From Cristatella mucedo (taxonomy: Eukaryota; Bryozoa; Phylactolaemata; Cristatellidae), in NCBI GenBank assembly GCA_009760855.2, contig WPIO01000103.1, forward strand, positions 484,001 through 548,000: a DNA stretch of 64,000 nt, read 5' to 3'. The notes beneath the pieces were generated by a model, which saw nothing but the letters and a program-made list of their open reading frames with translations, was not told the DNA's origin and did not search any database. Position 1 is the stretch's first letter; each line of letters starts with the position of its first letter. Position numbers and translations under genes: made by a program. Shown piece after piece: positions 1 through 26,017 of this stretch.

Positions 1-105
1 TGAGGGCGCGAACAGGCTGAAACTGATGCCGCAGTTCAGCTAGGTACGAAGGAGCCAAGCCGTGGCGAGCCTTGTGGGTCAGCGTAAGAACTTTCAAAGC
101 ACTCT
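1..105 (-). mobile_element. LINE-B fragment (CR1-like reverse transcriptase C-terminus)
   Basis: Read on the minus strand this stretch encodes HKARHGLAPSYLAEL, the conserved segment that follows the reverse transcriptase core in CR1/L2-type non-LTR retrotransposons. The same segment recurs on the plus strand near 27250. It continues beyond the left edge of the window. Confidence 0.6.
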
Positions 106-944
106 TTTTTCTTTTATTTTTTACTGCAAAGCGGCGCATTTTTGACAGATAGCTCTAGGGCTTTTGGCAGCAGTGTCCGAGACAGCATTTCCGGTACCCT
201 AGGCTTCGTGGCGGTGCGTCCGCACTTTCCCCGCAAGTTGCATTCTTCGGCTGACGGTAGCTCAATCGTGAGCAGGTTTCATGCTGCATCCGAGCAAATC
301 CATTTTTTCATGAGCTCGGAGTGCAATTTGTTGGGAAAATGCCGATGATTCTAATTAATCAATCGCCAATACCAAACGCAAGAGCATCTAGCCGCCGTGT
401 CCAGTCGCGACCAACCATGTGCTGTGACTTTCGAACTCCGATCGGAGAAATGCTGGCCGCAGCACGTGCGTCGTCGGCGCCACTGTCCCTTCTGTCAATG
501 GATATCGAAGTTCGCGTGCTCAGCGCTGCATCGAAGCTCATTGGTCTCGCGGCCCGAGCCGTTGAGCAGAGGCGTTGGCTGATACGTGGCAATCGGTGAA
601 ATCAGTTCGTGACGGATTCAATGAATTCCTGAATGTGCAATCGCGAATTTTGTTTGCTATCGCTGCCCGATGTCCTTCTAATTCGGTTGTGCTATCGCGA
701 GTATAGTGACCCCATCTGGTCATTTAGGTGAATTCAAGCACCTGTCTCTATCTTGGATAATTTTAGCAGGACTATTCTATAGCACATTCAAAACTGCATC
801 GGATGTATGAAGCCAACGGAAACATACCTTACCGGTTGCATAGATACAGTTTGCCTAACGTCCACGATTGAAGTGTAATTATGCTAACGATGTCCGGTAA
901 TGTTGGATTCCAGTCATAGAGGTCAAGAACTGACTTTAATCACA
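106..944. other. Intergenic, no feature recognised
   Basis: Only short overlapping open frames on both strands are present. No splice-consistent exon, RNA gene or clear repeat was recognised. Confidence 0.5.
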
Positions 945-1345
945 TGATAATAATATATTTTTATCGCGCCCTCAGAGAGCTTATTTTCTCTTTCTAGTCA
1001 CTTTTCATGCGCTGTAAAGAACGCATGATCTAATGGTTAGTAATAAAATGCTCAATGTTAATAAGCACAAGATGGTTAGAGGTGACAAGCACAGGGTCAG
1101 CATGCAAATATGGCTAGTGGCAACATATACAGTGTCAGCACGCATAAGCACAGTAAGAACGAATCCCACGGACTCACTAAATGCTGCGATTAATAGGTGT
1201 TTTAGCTTCTTTTTAACAGTCAAGTCAGGAGACGTCGCTACGTCAGTCGGGAGTGAGGTCAAGACTTTAGAAGCACACAAACTAAAGGCACGGTCTCTAA
1301 AGGATTTGAAGTTGTTACTTAAGTAGCTAAGCGGTTTCATTCAAA
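945..1345 (-). mobile_element. LINE-A 3' fragment (CR1/L2-like)
   Basis: This is a minus-strand copy of the LINE-A 3' end. It has the tail (gcgccctcagagagctta), the block describing 'agcacaagatggttagaggtgaca', and the C-terminal reverse transcriptase segment with FKSFRDRAFSLCASK and TSLPTDVATSPDLTVKKKLK. It is truncated upstream of that segment. Confidence 0.75.
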
Positions 1346-4300
1346 AAATTTGTCACCGATCCTAATGCCTCGCTGTCTGTTTTCCCCGATCTTATCGTAA
1401 GGCACTCGTCACTCCGACCTGCCTCGTCTTTTCTACAAAATGCTTCTTAATTCGGAAAGTTGGCTACCGTCTTCTCGCCGAATGCCCTTGGGATCTGTGT
1501 ACGCTGTAGAAAACTCTTCAGCGAAGCGATGCGCCTAGTCATTGTGAATCTGCGCCGTTACTGAATGCAAAACATGTACACACTTCGCAATTGCGAGCGG
1601 ACCTCGATTGAATAAGGAATCTTGAATACCCGGGATTCACTTTACGGTTGTAAGGGAGGCCTCCCGTGTCACCTTCTGATGCGGGATTTTCACTGATCGG
1701 CTTTAAATCCACAAACCACAAGCTGTTTTCAAATTTTTCTTCCTTTTTTATTCATCTCGTATCTGTTGGCTTAATTCGAGTTATAAGTGCGTCGCGTATT
1801 TCAAATTGAAGACAATCGGCGATCGACACTTTCTTGTCAGTAGGACCGAGGCTCTGGAACTAGCTGTCACACTCTCGTCCAAGCAGACACCCTAGCCTGT
1901 AACGATGCCGCTTCTGGCCATGTTAATGACGACAGTAAGTTCACGCTTTCTTACAGCAGCAGGCGCAGAGCACAGGCTAGCAGGAGAAGGGCGAGAAGCA
2001 GAGGCTGCAGATCTAAGGAGCAGTTAAGTGAGGGCGGCGGCCTCTGGCTGTCTGCTGCTATGACCTCAGTATCGATCGCTGATATGATTGCTGCGTCGCA
2101 CAACTTCCTCGCACAGAAAACTGCTTCAATTGATCGGAATGAAAAATCTCACGTTCATTTATCCGCTTTTTAGATATCGGCGCGAGTTCTTTGTCGAATA
2201 TCAGCGGACATTTTTTGCGAATGTTCCCTCTTTGGATAATTGCCACTGAGCAATAAAAAAAATATTAAAAGAGTTAAATGAGCAATAAATAATTAAAAAG
2301 AATTAAGTTTGAGTTAAAAATATTGTGATCTTGATCATTTTTCAGACGGGATTCAGGCATGAAAGGGGTATAGCTTGGCCTAGCGTATTCTACACCCAGG
2401 GTATAAAGTGGCCTAGGCCGTTTAACCCCGGAGTAGAAAGTCGCTGAGGCCATTTTAACCCCTGGTATTCTCTGGGCGGGGTATAATACTCTGGCTTATT
2501 ACATCAGGACAGTATTAGCCCTCATCTGGCTTTGATTTCTGAGTGAAGGCTTAGAGTGCGGTGATGTTTCGTCGCACGTCGAGACTTTCTGCGACTTCCA
2601 GCTCAGCATCACTTCGCGAAGTAAATGCAGTCCTGTTCGGAGATGGCAGCGATGTTCTGTATAGTTTCCGGAGCTTTCTCAAACACCAAAGCGAATTTTT
2701 GTATTACGAAAATTGCCCGATGACTTCAAAATTGTCCCCTTCTTGGAAATTTGCATGAGAAAGCCTGAAATCCCAAAAAAGAACTGAAGGATTTGAGCAA
2801 GATTGAGAATCTGACAGAATATGCGAGAAGCTGAAGTATTTTGGCTAGAAGAAAAAAGCGAGGCAGCACTCGAACATGGTTAGATTCGGACGCTTTTATA
2901 AGATCTCGGTCTATCCGCGCTATTTTTCTAGGGTACTTGTGCACACCTAATCGCACGGCCTCAGATAATCTCGCTTAGTCAACATTGCGGCCCCCACGGG
3001 GCGTTTTCATTCTAGTAACCTGAGCTTGTTGGGTTCGGAGACTAATGGCGCTTTGCATCGGGCTAAACAATTTTGCTTTGCTTTTGTATCTCATTGCCCG
3101 GAGTCAATATGTGGCTAGCTCGTGTCCCACGGGCCTAATGACGTTCGAAGGGAAACGCTCCGTCCGACGGGCCGTAGATTCCGGTGCCGAATGCGAGCGG
3201 CAGATCCACACGAAAAGCGGAGCTCAGTGGTTGCCGGAGGTTGCAACCCCGGCATACGCCGACTGCCGTTCGTCAAATTCCCGCTCAGAATTATTGCGCG
3301 ACTCACTAGTTGTCAGTACCAGTCGTTTGTAGTTGCTTACTAAGAACTTGCTTTTAGTTCGCATGCTACGAAAGTCTGAAGCTCACTCCCGACAGACATA
3401 ACGAGATCCACCAGAGTTGACATGGATATTGAAAGAAGCTAAAGCCCACATGTTCCTCGACGCATTTTCTGGCTTCGTGTGAATTAGAATTGTCTTAGAG
3501 TGCTTATGCATGCTGATTCGGTGCGTGCTATCGCTGACCAATAGATATGCTTCCTTTCCAGCATACTGTGAGTTAAGTGCCTAGACAGAGATTTAGTTAA
3601 ATTACTCTAGGCCCGATCCAAACATCGTGTCGTATTATTATTATTACTTCCTAAGTAATGGCTGTTAATGCGCACGGTCTTACACGTAATCCTAACTGGT
3701 TTACAATACAAATTTGTACTTTGGCATTTATGCGTTCCATGCATTGCTCATCGTTTTTATGGGTTGTGTACTAGCGATGTTTTGCAATATCCATACGTAC
3801 CTGCTAATGGTCGTTTATGTGCGTGGGCTGTGTTCGCTCGCGTCTTTCGGCAGAGGAAGAACTTACTTATCTGGCTCGGAGTCAGTCCTCACCCATGTTA
3901 TGCTGGGTCGATTCGAAACCGGTACTCTTAGTCAGCCTTCGCGACGATACGGCGGTTGACGTCGGAGCAAATGAAGCTCGGACAAAAGTGGTGGAAGATG
4001 TGGCAACTAGGCCGCCGAGTAGCGTATCTGACACTGCGTCTCGACGGGCTACAGGTGTCTAGCACCAGGCGTTGAGTATGAAAACTGTCGAACGACGCCT
4101 AGAACAGAACCGAGCTGCCTGGCCAATAGCCCGAAAGGCTGCTCAGCCGCCGAAATCGGGATCTAGAGTAACAATCCAATTAATATGTAGTTTACGCCTT
4201 TGGCTTATACGCTCGACAGCTATGTACTATTACGTAATGGATTCCAAGCCATTATCATTCAGGAACCGCGAATGATATCTCCACTGTCATAATCTAATAC

Positions 4301-4559
4301 TAATAGAGAGCACCTACCTACATTACAGTTTATTCCGAATCCATTGAGAGCTACCCGTTCGAAGAGCCCGCCACAGACATCGTGCACTGCTACACTAACC
4401 GCCACAGACGGCTTTCTCCTTTCAGATGGCTTTCTATGCGGTCTCGACTGCAGATTGCTACTTACCCGGGCCATATTGATTAACTCAGGAACTGTGGAAC
4501 TTTCATACCTCAAAATAGCCTGGAAACTATCAGCAACCACTGACGCCTGACTGTTTTTG
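1346..4559. other. Intergenic, no convincing gene
   Basis: The stretch has no long open frame with matching splice sites. A 10-codon hydrophobic start (MPLLAMLMTT, 1904-1933) abuts a good donor (gtaagt), but no partner exon was found. At 2370-2500 short degenerate repeats of a 'gggtata...ggcctagg' motif occur. Confidence 0.4.
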
Positions 4560-4821
4560 ATAGCGGGCCGCGGCGCTGCCCATCCCAGTTGCCCACCCTA
4601 CCGGCCATCCTTGCAGTCGCTATGCATCGCCGGTCTCGAGCGGCTGAGCCCATCATTTTCCGCCACGCTCCACGCTCCAGCGAACTCGGCAGCGGCCGGC
4701 CGACCGGGCGACGCCCAGGCAAGGCTGCGGCTACGGCGGATGCTGGTAGCTTCCCGTTGGCACGAACCGCCACGTTAGCAGCGCTGCCACCTCCGCCTCG
4801 CGCCATTGCAGCAGCTACTCG
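4560..4821 (+). promoter_or_regulatory. GC-rich 5' flank and probable 5' UTR of the coiled-coil gene
   Basis: The bases just before the start codon of the membrane coiled-coil gene are strongly GC- and CpG-rich compared with surrounding AT-rich DNA, as expected for a CpG-type promoter and 5' UTR. No TATA box was recognised. The assignment is inferred from composition and position. Confidence 0.35.
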
Positions 4822-19121
<14,300 letters not shown>

Positions 19122-19680
19122 ATGCAGCTTCTAGATATCGACTGTTTGGCAGCGCTGGCTTCATCCTTGATTGCAAAAACTCGGCCTAGCCAATCGCAGA
19201 GCCTACGCAGATTTCTTTGGATCGGCTTATAAGAGCTTTTTACTATTTGGTGGACCCAGAGTAACTGACGCCATGGTATGATCTAAAAATTATCGCTGAA
19301 AATAATTTTCATCGTGATCTTGGCGATGCACTATCTTAGGGGCATCACGTTGTACGCTTGGCAAGCTGTGTGAAGATATAATTCGATCGATCGATCGCAC
19401 GGTTTCTGTTAACATATTTTCAAATTAAAGGACTCGAATAGTTACGTCATATTTCTACCATTTCCCGGTGGAGTTGGAAAACTCTCAACGGGAATTAATT
19501 TTTAATCGTGATGACGGCTGGAGTTCATTGTAGTTAGTAGTTAAAGCGATTGAAATAGGGAGCATGTCTCTTGTATGGAATTAACCGTTCATCAGAATAG
19601 TATATTAATAATAAAAAAGGACCATATACATTGCTACTTAAAAAGTGCTTCACTGTTCGCTGCAAGGGAAGTAATCTAAT
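19122..19680 (+). other. 3' flank / probable 3' UTR of the coiled-coil gene
   Basis: No further open frame continues from the stop at 19119-19121. An AATAAA hexamer at 19610-19615 is the first good poly(A) signal downstream, giving a predicted 3' UTR of about 0.5 kb. Confidence 0.4.
19610..19615 (+). terminator. Candidate poly(A) signal AATAAA
   Basis: Canonical hexamer 488 nt after the stop of the coiled-coil gene. It sits in AT-rich sequence just before a LINE-A copy, so it could also be fortuitous. Confidence 0.35.
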
Positions 19681-20400
19681 AACAATAATACACTTGATAA
19701 AGCGCTCTAAGAGAACTCAATCTCTTTCTAGGCGCTTTACGTTTGCTGCAAAGAAAGCACGATCAAATGGTTAGTGGTAGCTTGCTCTATACACAAAATG
19801 AATAACTGGTTAGGGGTGACATGCAAAGGGTCAGCGTGCAAGTGTTGTTAGTGGCAGCATGCAACAGTGTCAGCACGCTTAAGCACATAAAGGACGAGTC
19901 GCAGGGACCCACTAAATGCTGTCATAATTTGGAGCGTTTTAAATTTCCTTTTGAATGTGGTCAAGTCAGGGGATGTCGTGACGGAAGTCGGGAGTGAATG
20001 AATGGCTTTGTGAGCATACAAACTAAATGCACGGTCTCAAAAGGACTTGAGGTTTGTACGAGGTATAGGTAAACAGTTAAATTCCGAAAAGCGGGTGGTG
20101 CGATGCTTAGTCTGGTGGGTTAGTGGATCTGATAGGTAGGCAGGAGCCAAATATTGAAGGGACCTAAAAGTGAGCGACAAAGCCTTAAAGTCGATCCGTT
20201 GCGTGACTGGCAGCCAGTGCAGGTCAACGAAAAGTGATGCGATGTGGCAACTGTGACGCTCACGACAGACAAGCCTAGCGCCAGAGTTTTTCACCGGCTG
20301 TAAGCGCCTGATTGCATATGCCGGTAGGCCAGCAAGCAGTGAGCTACACAAATCAAGACCACGCTTAATGAAATATCAGGTGTCTAGACCAGACTGCAAA
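19680..20400 (-). mobile_element. LINE-A 3' copy (CR1/L2-like)
   Basis: Minus-strand translation gives SLLAGLPAYAIRRLQPVKNS, ARLVCRERHSCHIASL, DLHWLPVTQRIDFKALSL and LAPAYLSDPLTHQTKHRTTR. This is the C-terminal region of a CR1/L2-type reverse transcriptase. It is followed by the LINE-A 3' UTR and tail ('aataatacacttgataaagc' on the plus strand). The 5' part is missing. Confidence 0.88.
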
Positions 20401-20563
20401 AGCGCTCAAGAAGACACCGAGCATCACTGGGTGTTCGAAGGAGCCCTGCTTAGTCCGGTGCATTGAATCTTGTACAGTTAAGGACGCAAAGCGCACAGAC
20501 GGAAAAAAAAAGTTAACCGGGGCGCAGACGTAAATTCAGTGCAAGGAGCCGCGCGAGACGACC

Positions 20564-20715
20564 GGAAGGCGAGGATTGGGCGGGTGCTAGAGCACCCGCC
20601 CGGAAGGCGAGGATTGGGTGGGTGCTAGAGCGCCCGCCCGGAAGCCGAGGATTGGGTGGGTGCTAGAGCGCCCGCCCGGAAGCCGAGGATTGGGTGGGTG
20701 CTAGAGCGCCCGCCC
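20564..20715. repeat. 38-bp minisatellite, 4 units, each a hairpin
   Basis: Four head-to-tail 38-bp units start at 20564, 20602, 20640 and 20678. Each has a 24-nt inverted repeat with 11-nt arms and a 2-nt loop. In unit 1 it is a perfect palindromic stem (20578-20601: GGGCGGGTGCT, AG, AGCACCCGCCC). In units 2-4 two positions change to T opposite G, which remain pairable as U-G in RNA. Confidence 0.95.
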
Positions 20716-20989
20716 GGAAGGAGCAAGGAGATCAGACAGATCGATAAGTAGAGATGCAGCCGAGTGAATCGACCTGTACGCCAGACAGGGGACCCTGTAG
20801 CCGATTGTGAGACAGTAAAGTCCTGAAGGACACGGCGAGTTACGTAGCAGCTATGCCGTTAACTAAAGAGCCGTCGCGCTGCTCAGGTTTGGGCCAGCTG
20901 CGGACGACAAGAGACAATGCGGCGAGTCATGAATAAAGGGAATGGCAGTAATTTATTCGATGTCACAACCACCCGAGTAAGCTTAGCAG

Positions 20990-21240
20990 TTTTACTATTG
21001 TCTTAAGTAGGCCCTCATCTTAGAGATTTTCCTCAGCTGGCAGTAGATCGACCGTGGAGGCATTGTGCAGTGACAAATCATCATGGAACAGCACGCCCGG
21101 ACCGCAGGCTGACGACACTGGAGCGATGCTAGATGAACCAATCTCGAGTGTTGAGGTCTTTCAACTTGAGGGTGACACTAAGCTTTCCCACTAGCTCTGT
21201 CTTAACTTCGCTAAGCTTCACGGAGTTAGTTGCCATCGTT
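20990..21240 (-). mobile_element. LINE-B internal fragment
   Basis: On the minus strand this aligns by eye with the fragment at 55000-55540. Shared order is a KLxxxLKLxDL-like stretch, then 'GRAVP' / 'LGVLSHNDL'-type sequence. It is heavily decayed, so the assignment is tentative. Confidence 0.4.
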
Positions 21241-21759
21241 TGAGAATATCAATTATGAATCGAGAAACGACTGGACGCATCTTATGCGTGAAGCAGTTGT
21301 GCGTGTTACCACGCTTTTGAAGTCTTGCTTCACCAGCTTCGTCTTGTCGACAATGAGGCTGATCCAAAGCAAGGTCTCTAGCAATCCATGCAATGCATCG
21401 AAAGCAAGTTAGTGTAGAGATCGGATGATTTAGCAGCCTTATTATTGCAATGGCCGCAAGAGCCCTGGCGGCTCAACCGCTTGCTTCAGGACTCACCTGA
21501 ATTAGTGCAATTAGACAAGTTTGCACCCTACCGATAGACTTATTGTCACGAAGCAAAAGAAGTGATTACGAAGTATATTTAAATTATTGGTGGGGACATT
21601 CTGCTTTCTGTTTTGTGGAATAGTTCAAAGTCCTCTAGGGTCTTGGTGCAACATGAATCCTACTCTCAGTATTAAGTAATAATAAGACCTATTTTGTATT
21701 GCAGCCAGAGTGAAACAAATCCGTCCACACACTTTACAGCTAGCTGCAAGATAAACAAT

Positions 21760-22110
21760 GCGCTTAAAGACCGCCGGGGGACAGAGTCATTTGCTCTGCA
21801 GTTCCTAGACTGTTGAGCTCACTTTCACAATTCTTATGCAACAGCATATACTCTCCGCTGCTGACCGAGGTCCTGATCCTTTCAAGCCATCCTGAGCTGC
21901 TCACTCCGCGCCAATCACTTCTCCGACAGCCTTCCTGACTCAGCTTCCTGATTCCGATTCTTCCTTTCTGGGTGAGATCAAGTCTGTCGGCTGCAGAATA
22001 GGTACCGAAAGCTGCTTAGGCTTTGAGTAGGCTATAGAAAACTATCCTGCATGACATTCGCTTCGTCTGTATAGCTTTTGTAGAGTTACAGACGGAGATA
22101 ATTACACAAC
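21760..22110 (+). mobile_element. LINE-B 3' fragment
   Basis: Begins 'cgcttaaagaccgccggggg' and carries '...ctctgcagttcctagactg', 'ctcactttcacaattcttat' and the tail 'tttgtagagttacagacgga'. The same ordered blocks occur at 27340-27670, 49390-49690 and 50780-51120. They correspond to the 'LKTxGDRSF...LRLRNSLP' C-terminus of a CR1-like protein. Confidence 0.6.
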
Positions 22111-22838
22111 TAAGAATGACAAGCAAAGCATCACGCTTACATATGCATGCATGCAAGAACTGAAGTGTCGCGAATGCTTAGACAAGCATGCAAAAGCACG
22201 CAAGAAGTAAAACTCAGATAGTAAAGTGCTCTGAAATCTGCACCGGTAAACAGCCAAGATAAAGACACATCTACCTGTTCGGAGGACAAGTTCTTGGTTT
22301 GAGTGACAATTTTGAAAAATAATATATACCGGAAGTAGTAGTGGCTCAGCTAGTAGTTAAAAAAGCCAGGTTGGGTTATTGATAAATTTGATAAAAAAAG
22401 CCTTGCCAAACTAGTCAGCAATGTTTTACTGTAGGCGGGTTGTAAATTTGCAAAGCTTTAGGTGCTGTAGAAAATATCGGATGCACTATCTCAGCACTAA
22501 TACGCAGTGGCAATTTCTTCAGGTAAAATAGCGATGGCATGAGCCCATGCGTGCTGCACGTGCCAAAGCGGGAGACGCTCTCCAGCAATTGGAATGTAGT
22601 CTGGCATGGCCCATGTCAACACCGCAGCAGCGCAGTAAGTCAAAGTTGACGTAGAGAGACCTGCTCGGACCCATTTGATCGGTCGGTAAGCTCTTGATGG
22701 TGAGAATGAGAGTGGCACAAGTCAACAGAGATTTTATTGAGAATCGGCTTGTATTGGCTATTCTGATGTCGTCATGGTATCACCACGGTGTATTGCTAGT
22801 TTTATTTATTTATTGAAATCTACGAAGCTTGGCCAAAG

Positions 22839-23075
22839 ATGAAAGTTTGCTCTTAAAAGAACGAAATAAGTTAAAGCGAAAAGAGGAAAAGAAAGTGAGT
22901 GCGTACCACACTTTAAGCGTACGCGCAGCGACAGAGCAAGATGAAAGCGGCCATAAGTTTAACTGCGTAATAGACGTTAGCTATCTGCAGGTATGGTGTC
23001 GCAGTAAATCTGAACTGGCAGTATCGCAAAATCAGACTAAGCTTGCTGCAAGTTGTGCAACTTTATTCCGTACGC
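22839..23075 (+). CDS. Two internal exons of a coiled-coil protein (paralogue or alternative 3' part)
   Basis: Exon 22839-22894 (phase 1 to 0) reads ESLLLKERNKLKRKEEKK, and exon 22991-23075 (phase 0 to 1) reads VWCRSKSELAVSQNQTKLAA. The donors are strong (gtgagt in both) and the second acceptor is ctatctgcag. The second exon resembles the end of exon 1 of the 4822-19121 gene: WCRSKSEL...AASC against DCKSKQEA...AAKC. The first exon's phase-1 start would also accept the phase-1 end of exon 15578-15632, so these may be additional exons of that gene that bypass the stop-bearing exon 18913-19121. Otherwise they belong to a tandem paralogue whose other exons were not found. Confidence 0.4.
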
Positions 23076-23359
23076 GTGAGTAGTCATTTTCCACTGTACA
23101 TAGCGCTTAAATGCCCCTGGTTTGTAATACAGTTATCGCTACGTCAGTAGCATCGCCAAATCATAAGGACAAGAGCTCACAGGTTCGCTGGGTATGAAGG
23201 TTTGACAGGAAATGCACTGCTGCACAGCTTTCGCATAGCGCATATGGCGCACACGAGTGGCAGTAGTAGTGGCCGGCAATTCACTTCAGCTCAGGCAAAG
23301 AGCTGCGTAGGAAGTGAGTAGCGTAGAGGTCATCGGTCAGTGGAAGGGTCATCGGTCAG

Positions 23360-23480
23360 TGGAAGCCAGGATCACTGCAGGAGCCTTGGCTGGCTGCAAT
23401 CGCACCCGCTGCCGCAGTGGACGATAAAGGCTGCAGGACTCGAGCCAAGGACCTGGGTCGTTAAATGCCTTTCCACCTTT
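23360..23480 (-). mobile_element. SINE-B fragment
   Basis: The plus strand reads 'ggctgcaggactcgagccaa' and 'ccgcagtggacgataaagg', the complement of a SINE-B head with a B box. The tail is not clear. Confidence 0.4.
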
Positions 23481-23767
23481 CCACTGTGCGAAGACCTACG
23501 GGTACGGGTTTCTTGCGGAAGCTAGTTACTCCGTCTGGCAATAGCCGTCTGTCGCATCAAAACCGTGAAATCTAGGAGGGTACGGACAAGAGGAGAGACG
23601 ACTTATAGGCTAAGGTGACAGAATGCAACACAATGCAACTTGGCCTCAACTTTTGCAGCAACGGATTGGCTCGTTAAGGAGAAAGGGAGCAATATTCCAA
23701 CTGCATCCAGAACTTTTTTCCATGTCCGAGTTTACAACAAGGAGCCATGACAGTTACTTAAAAAATA

Positions 23768-23975
23768 TAATTAATCTGTATAGCGCCCTAAGAGAACATA
23801 GTCTGTATTCAGGCACGTCACATTTTAAATGCATTAATAATTCATTTATATAGCGCTCCAAGAGAACTTAATCTCTATTCAGGCGCTTCACATATGCCTC
23901 GGGGCTCAAGCCCACGACCTCAGTCAGACCTAGGTCGGGGTGAGCACCTTAACCGCTAGACCAAACCAGCTCGGC
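23768..23975 (-). mobile_element. SINE-A copy with a second partial tail
   Basis: A full minus-strand SINE-A lies at about 23838-23975: tail 'tatagcgctccaagagaact', B box 'ggggctcaagcccacgacct', and head 'ccttaaccgctagaccaaac'. A second, tail-only fragment (tatagcgccctaagagaaca) precedes it at 23768-23828. Confidence 0.8.
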
Positions 23976-23999
23976 GTTAACAAGTATTATCCATATTAT

Positions 24000-24000
24000 G

Positions 24001-24045
<45 letters not shown>

Positions 24046-24080
24046 ATACTAAATCTGTAATATATATATATATATATTAT
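24000..24080. repeat. (TA)n microsatellite
   Basis: Two (TA)n runs with a short spacer, adjacent to the SINE-A copy. Confidence 0.95.
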
Positions 24081-24084
24081 ATAA

Positions 24085-24960
24085 CATATTATAAAAAATA
24101 TACAGTTTCTGCTGAACTGGCTGCAAGACACATGTGTGGCTATTCGGATGTGTAAAGATCTGCACGCGGCATTCACGCAGCGACCGAGAGACCGAGGGCA
24201 CGTCTTGCCGTCTTATGGAGTTAAACTCACAACCGTAGACACCAGAGGATGAAGTTCAACAAGCTTACCAATTTTGAAGCGCAAATTAAAGTTGCGCATA
24301 AAACAATTCCGTAGTTGTAAATACCTGCCGCAGGCAATACTGAGGACCAACTCTGAACTCTGAGCTTGGAACTTTACTGGGATTTTTTCGAAAACAATTC
24401 AGAGGAAGGAAGGTGGTGCCTAAATGTAGAAGTTTTTGTCAATTAGCAATCAGAGGCAATTGTCGACAGAAAATGCATCGCGAAACACCACGAAGTTCGG
24501 GAAGTAAACACGAGGGAATATCACTAAAGAAAAGGTAATGCTAGGCGTAGCCAGCAAAAGCACCCCCATGTTGCATAGCTCAGCTACTTTTTTTTAAAGT
24601 TCAACCATTTTACTGCTGGCATTGGACATTTCAGGCGGAGATACATTACATTCAGTAGCTGGCAAAAAGCTGGCAAAAATTTCGTAGCTGGCAAAAAAGA
24701 ACCATCAACCCTATGGATAGGGACCTTTTGTATTAATGTTCGAACACTCTCTATCGCTGAAATGCCCAGCTACTTTCGCGAGTACCTGCATGCGGACTTA
24801 AGCGGCACCTTCGCGGCGCTAGCCGCTGATCGAGTCTCAGGCTTCGTCGGTATTTCTTTACGCGTCGGAAAAGACTGGCAGCACAACGCGTGATACGTTT
24901 GCGGATACCTAAGCAGAGGGCGCAGAGCTCGCAGGAGGCGCTGCAGTACGCTTGCGACAG
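24085..24960. other. Intergenic, no feature recognised
   Basis: No splice-supported exon or repeat family was recognised. A short local duplication ('tagctggcaaaaa' repeated) lies at 24655-24700. Confidence 0.4.
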
Positions 24961-24963
24961 TAG

Positions 24964-25980
24964 CTAGGATTTTGACACATTAGATCCATACGTCGAAGTG
25001 GTATCAAAGGTCACCTGGTGGCGCACAGCGCCGTCCTCAACGGTGCCTATAGTCAACTCAGTGACCCTCGCGTGCGCTACGTACCGTCCGGCAGCACGAG
25101 CTCTGCATCTCTCCTCGGCCAGCTCTTTGGCCAGTGGCTGCGTCCATGGCCGTCCCCTCCTCCGGCATCCGTGGCCGGTCAGCCATTCGCTGCTCCAAGA
25201 GCAGCGAATGGCCAACTTGACCGCACGGCACAGGGCCAACGGCCAGTCGTTGGTTCGAGTAGCAAGCCGTGTCATTCTAGCCGCAGTAGTCCGCTCTTCT
25301 CTTGTCGGTTCTGTCGCTTTTGGCGGTGTCAGCTCCGATGTTGTGGCATTAAAAGCGTGTTCAGGGAAAAGCTTGTCACGTACGCTTCGCAGTCCTTCCC
25401 TGTCTAAAGTGTCGCAGCTCTTCCGTGGCGGCGCGCGTCCCAGTGAGATGTCAAGCTCAAAGGCCTCCATCAAAGATCTCCAGATTGGTTCATCTAGTAT
25501 CACCGCAATGCAGTCTGAATCTAAAGAATCTGCGCGTGCAATTCCAAATAGACTCGCCAATGTACAACCAGTGCTTGCCTGCACTGTCGATTTTGCCTAA
25601 TTTTAGCTGAGCACCGTTGTCAACGTCAGGGCCTGCCCAGACGCGAGTACGAGGTCAGTCGCGATACTATGCTCGCGCACTCTCGACGTCGCGTTTTTTT
25701 GGTTGTAGCCTTTCCCTTTATTCTGGCCGGCACGAGCTCTTCTTAATCAACCAACGAAACTGGTGCATACTCAGCAGTCTGTCGTCTGGTTTGTCACCAA
25801 CAGCGTAGCGAACGCGTAGCGCCATTTCTGCCAGTGGCTTCAGTGGCTGCTCCCTGCAAAGAAGGCTCTCTCTACAGGTCGCTTCACTCGCCTGCTGCAC
25901 CGGCGCAACTATCAGGCACTTCCTTGCCTCTTCAGTCAATTGGTCCTCTCGCACCGCTCGCTCCTCCGCTTTCATTCGTC
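24964..25980 (-). mobile_element. Possible Ty3-like retroelement Gag/protease remnant
   Basis: Two minus-strand open frames lie in order. The 25718-25975 frame has a Gag-like helical stretch (LKPLAEMALRVRYAVGDKP, then a Q-F pair). The 24964-25584 frame (206 residues) ends in QVTFDTTSTYGSNVSKS. That ending resembles the protease segment in which Ty3-type elements carry D-T-G-S. If so, the glycine is replaced by threonine, which would inactivate it. No reverse transcriptase, LTRs or zinc knuckle was found. The plus strand is also open for 200 codons here but is Ser/Ala-rich and unrecognisable. The family call rests on weak resemblance. Confidence 0.33.
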
Positions 25981-26017
25981 TCGCATACCTAGCACTAAAT
26001 TGAAATCTCTTGGTGAT

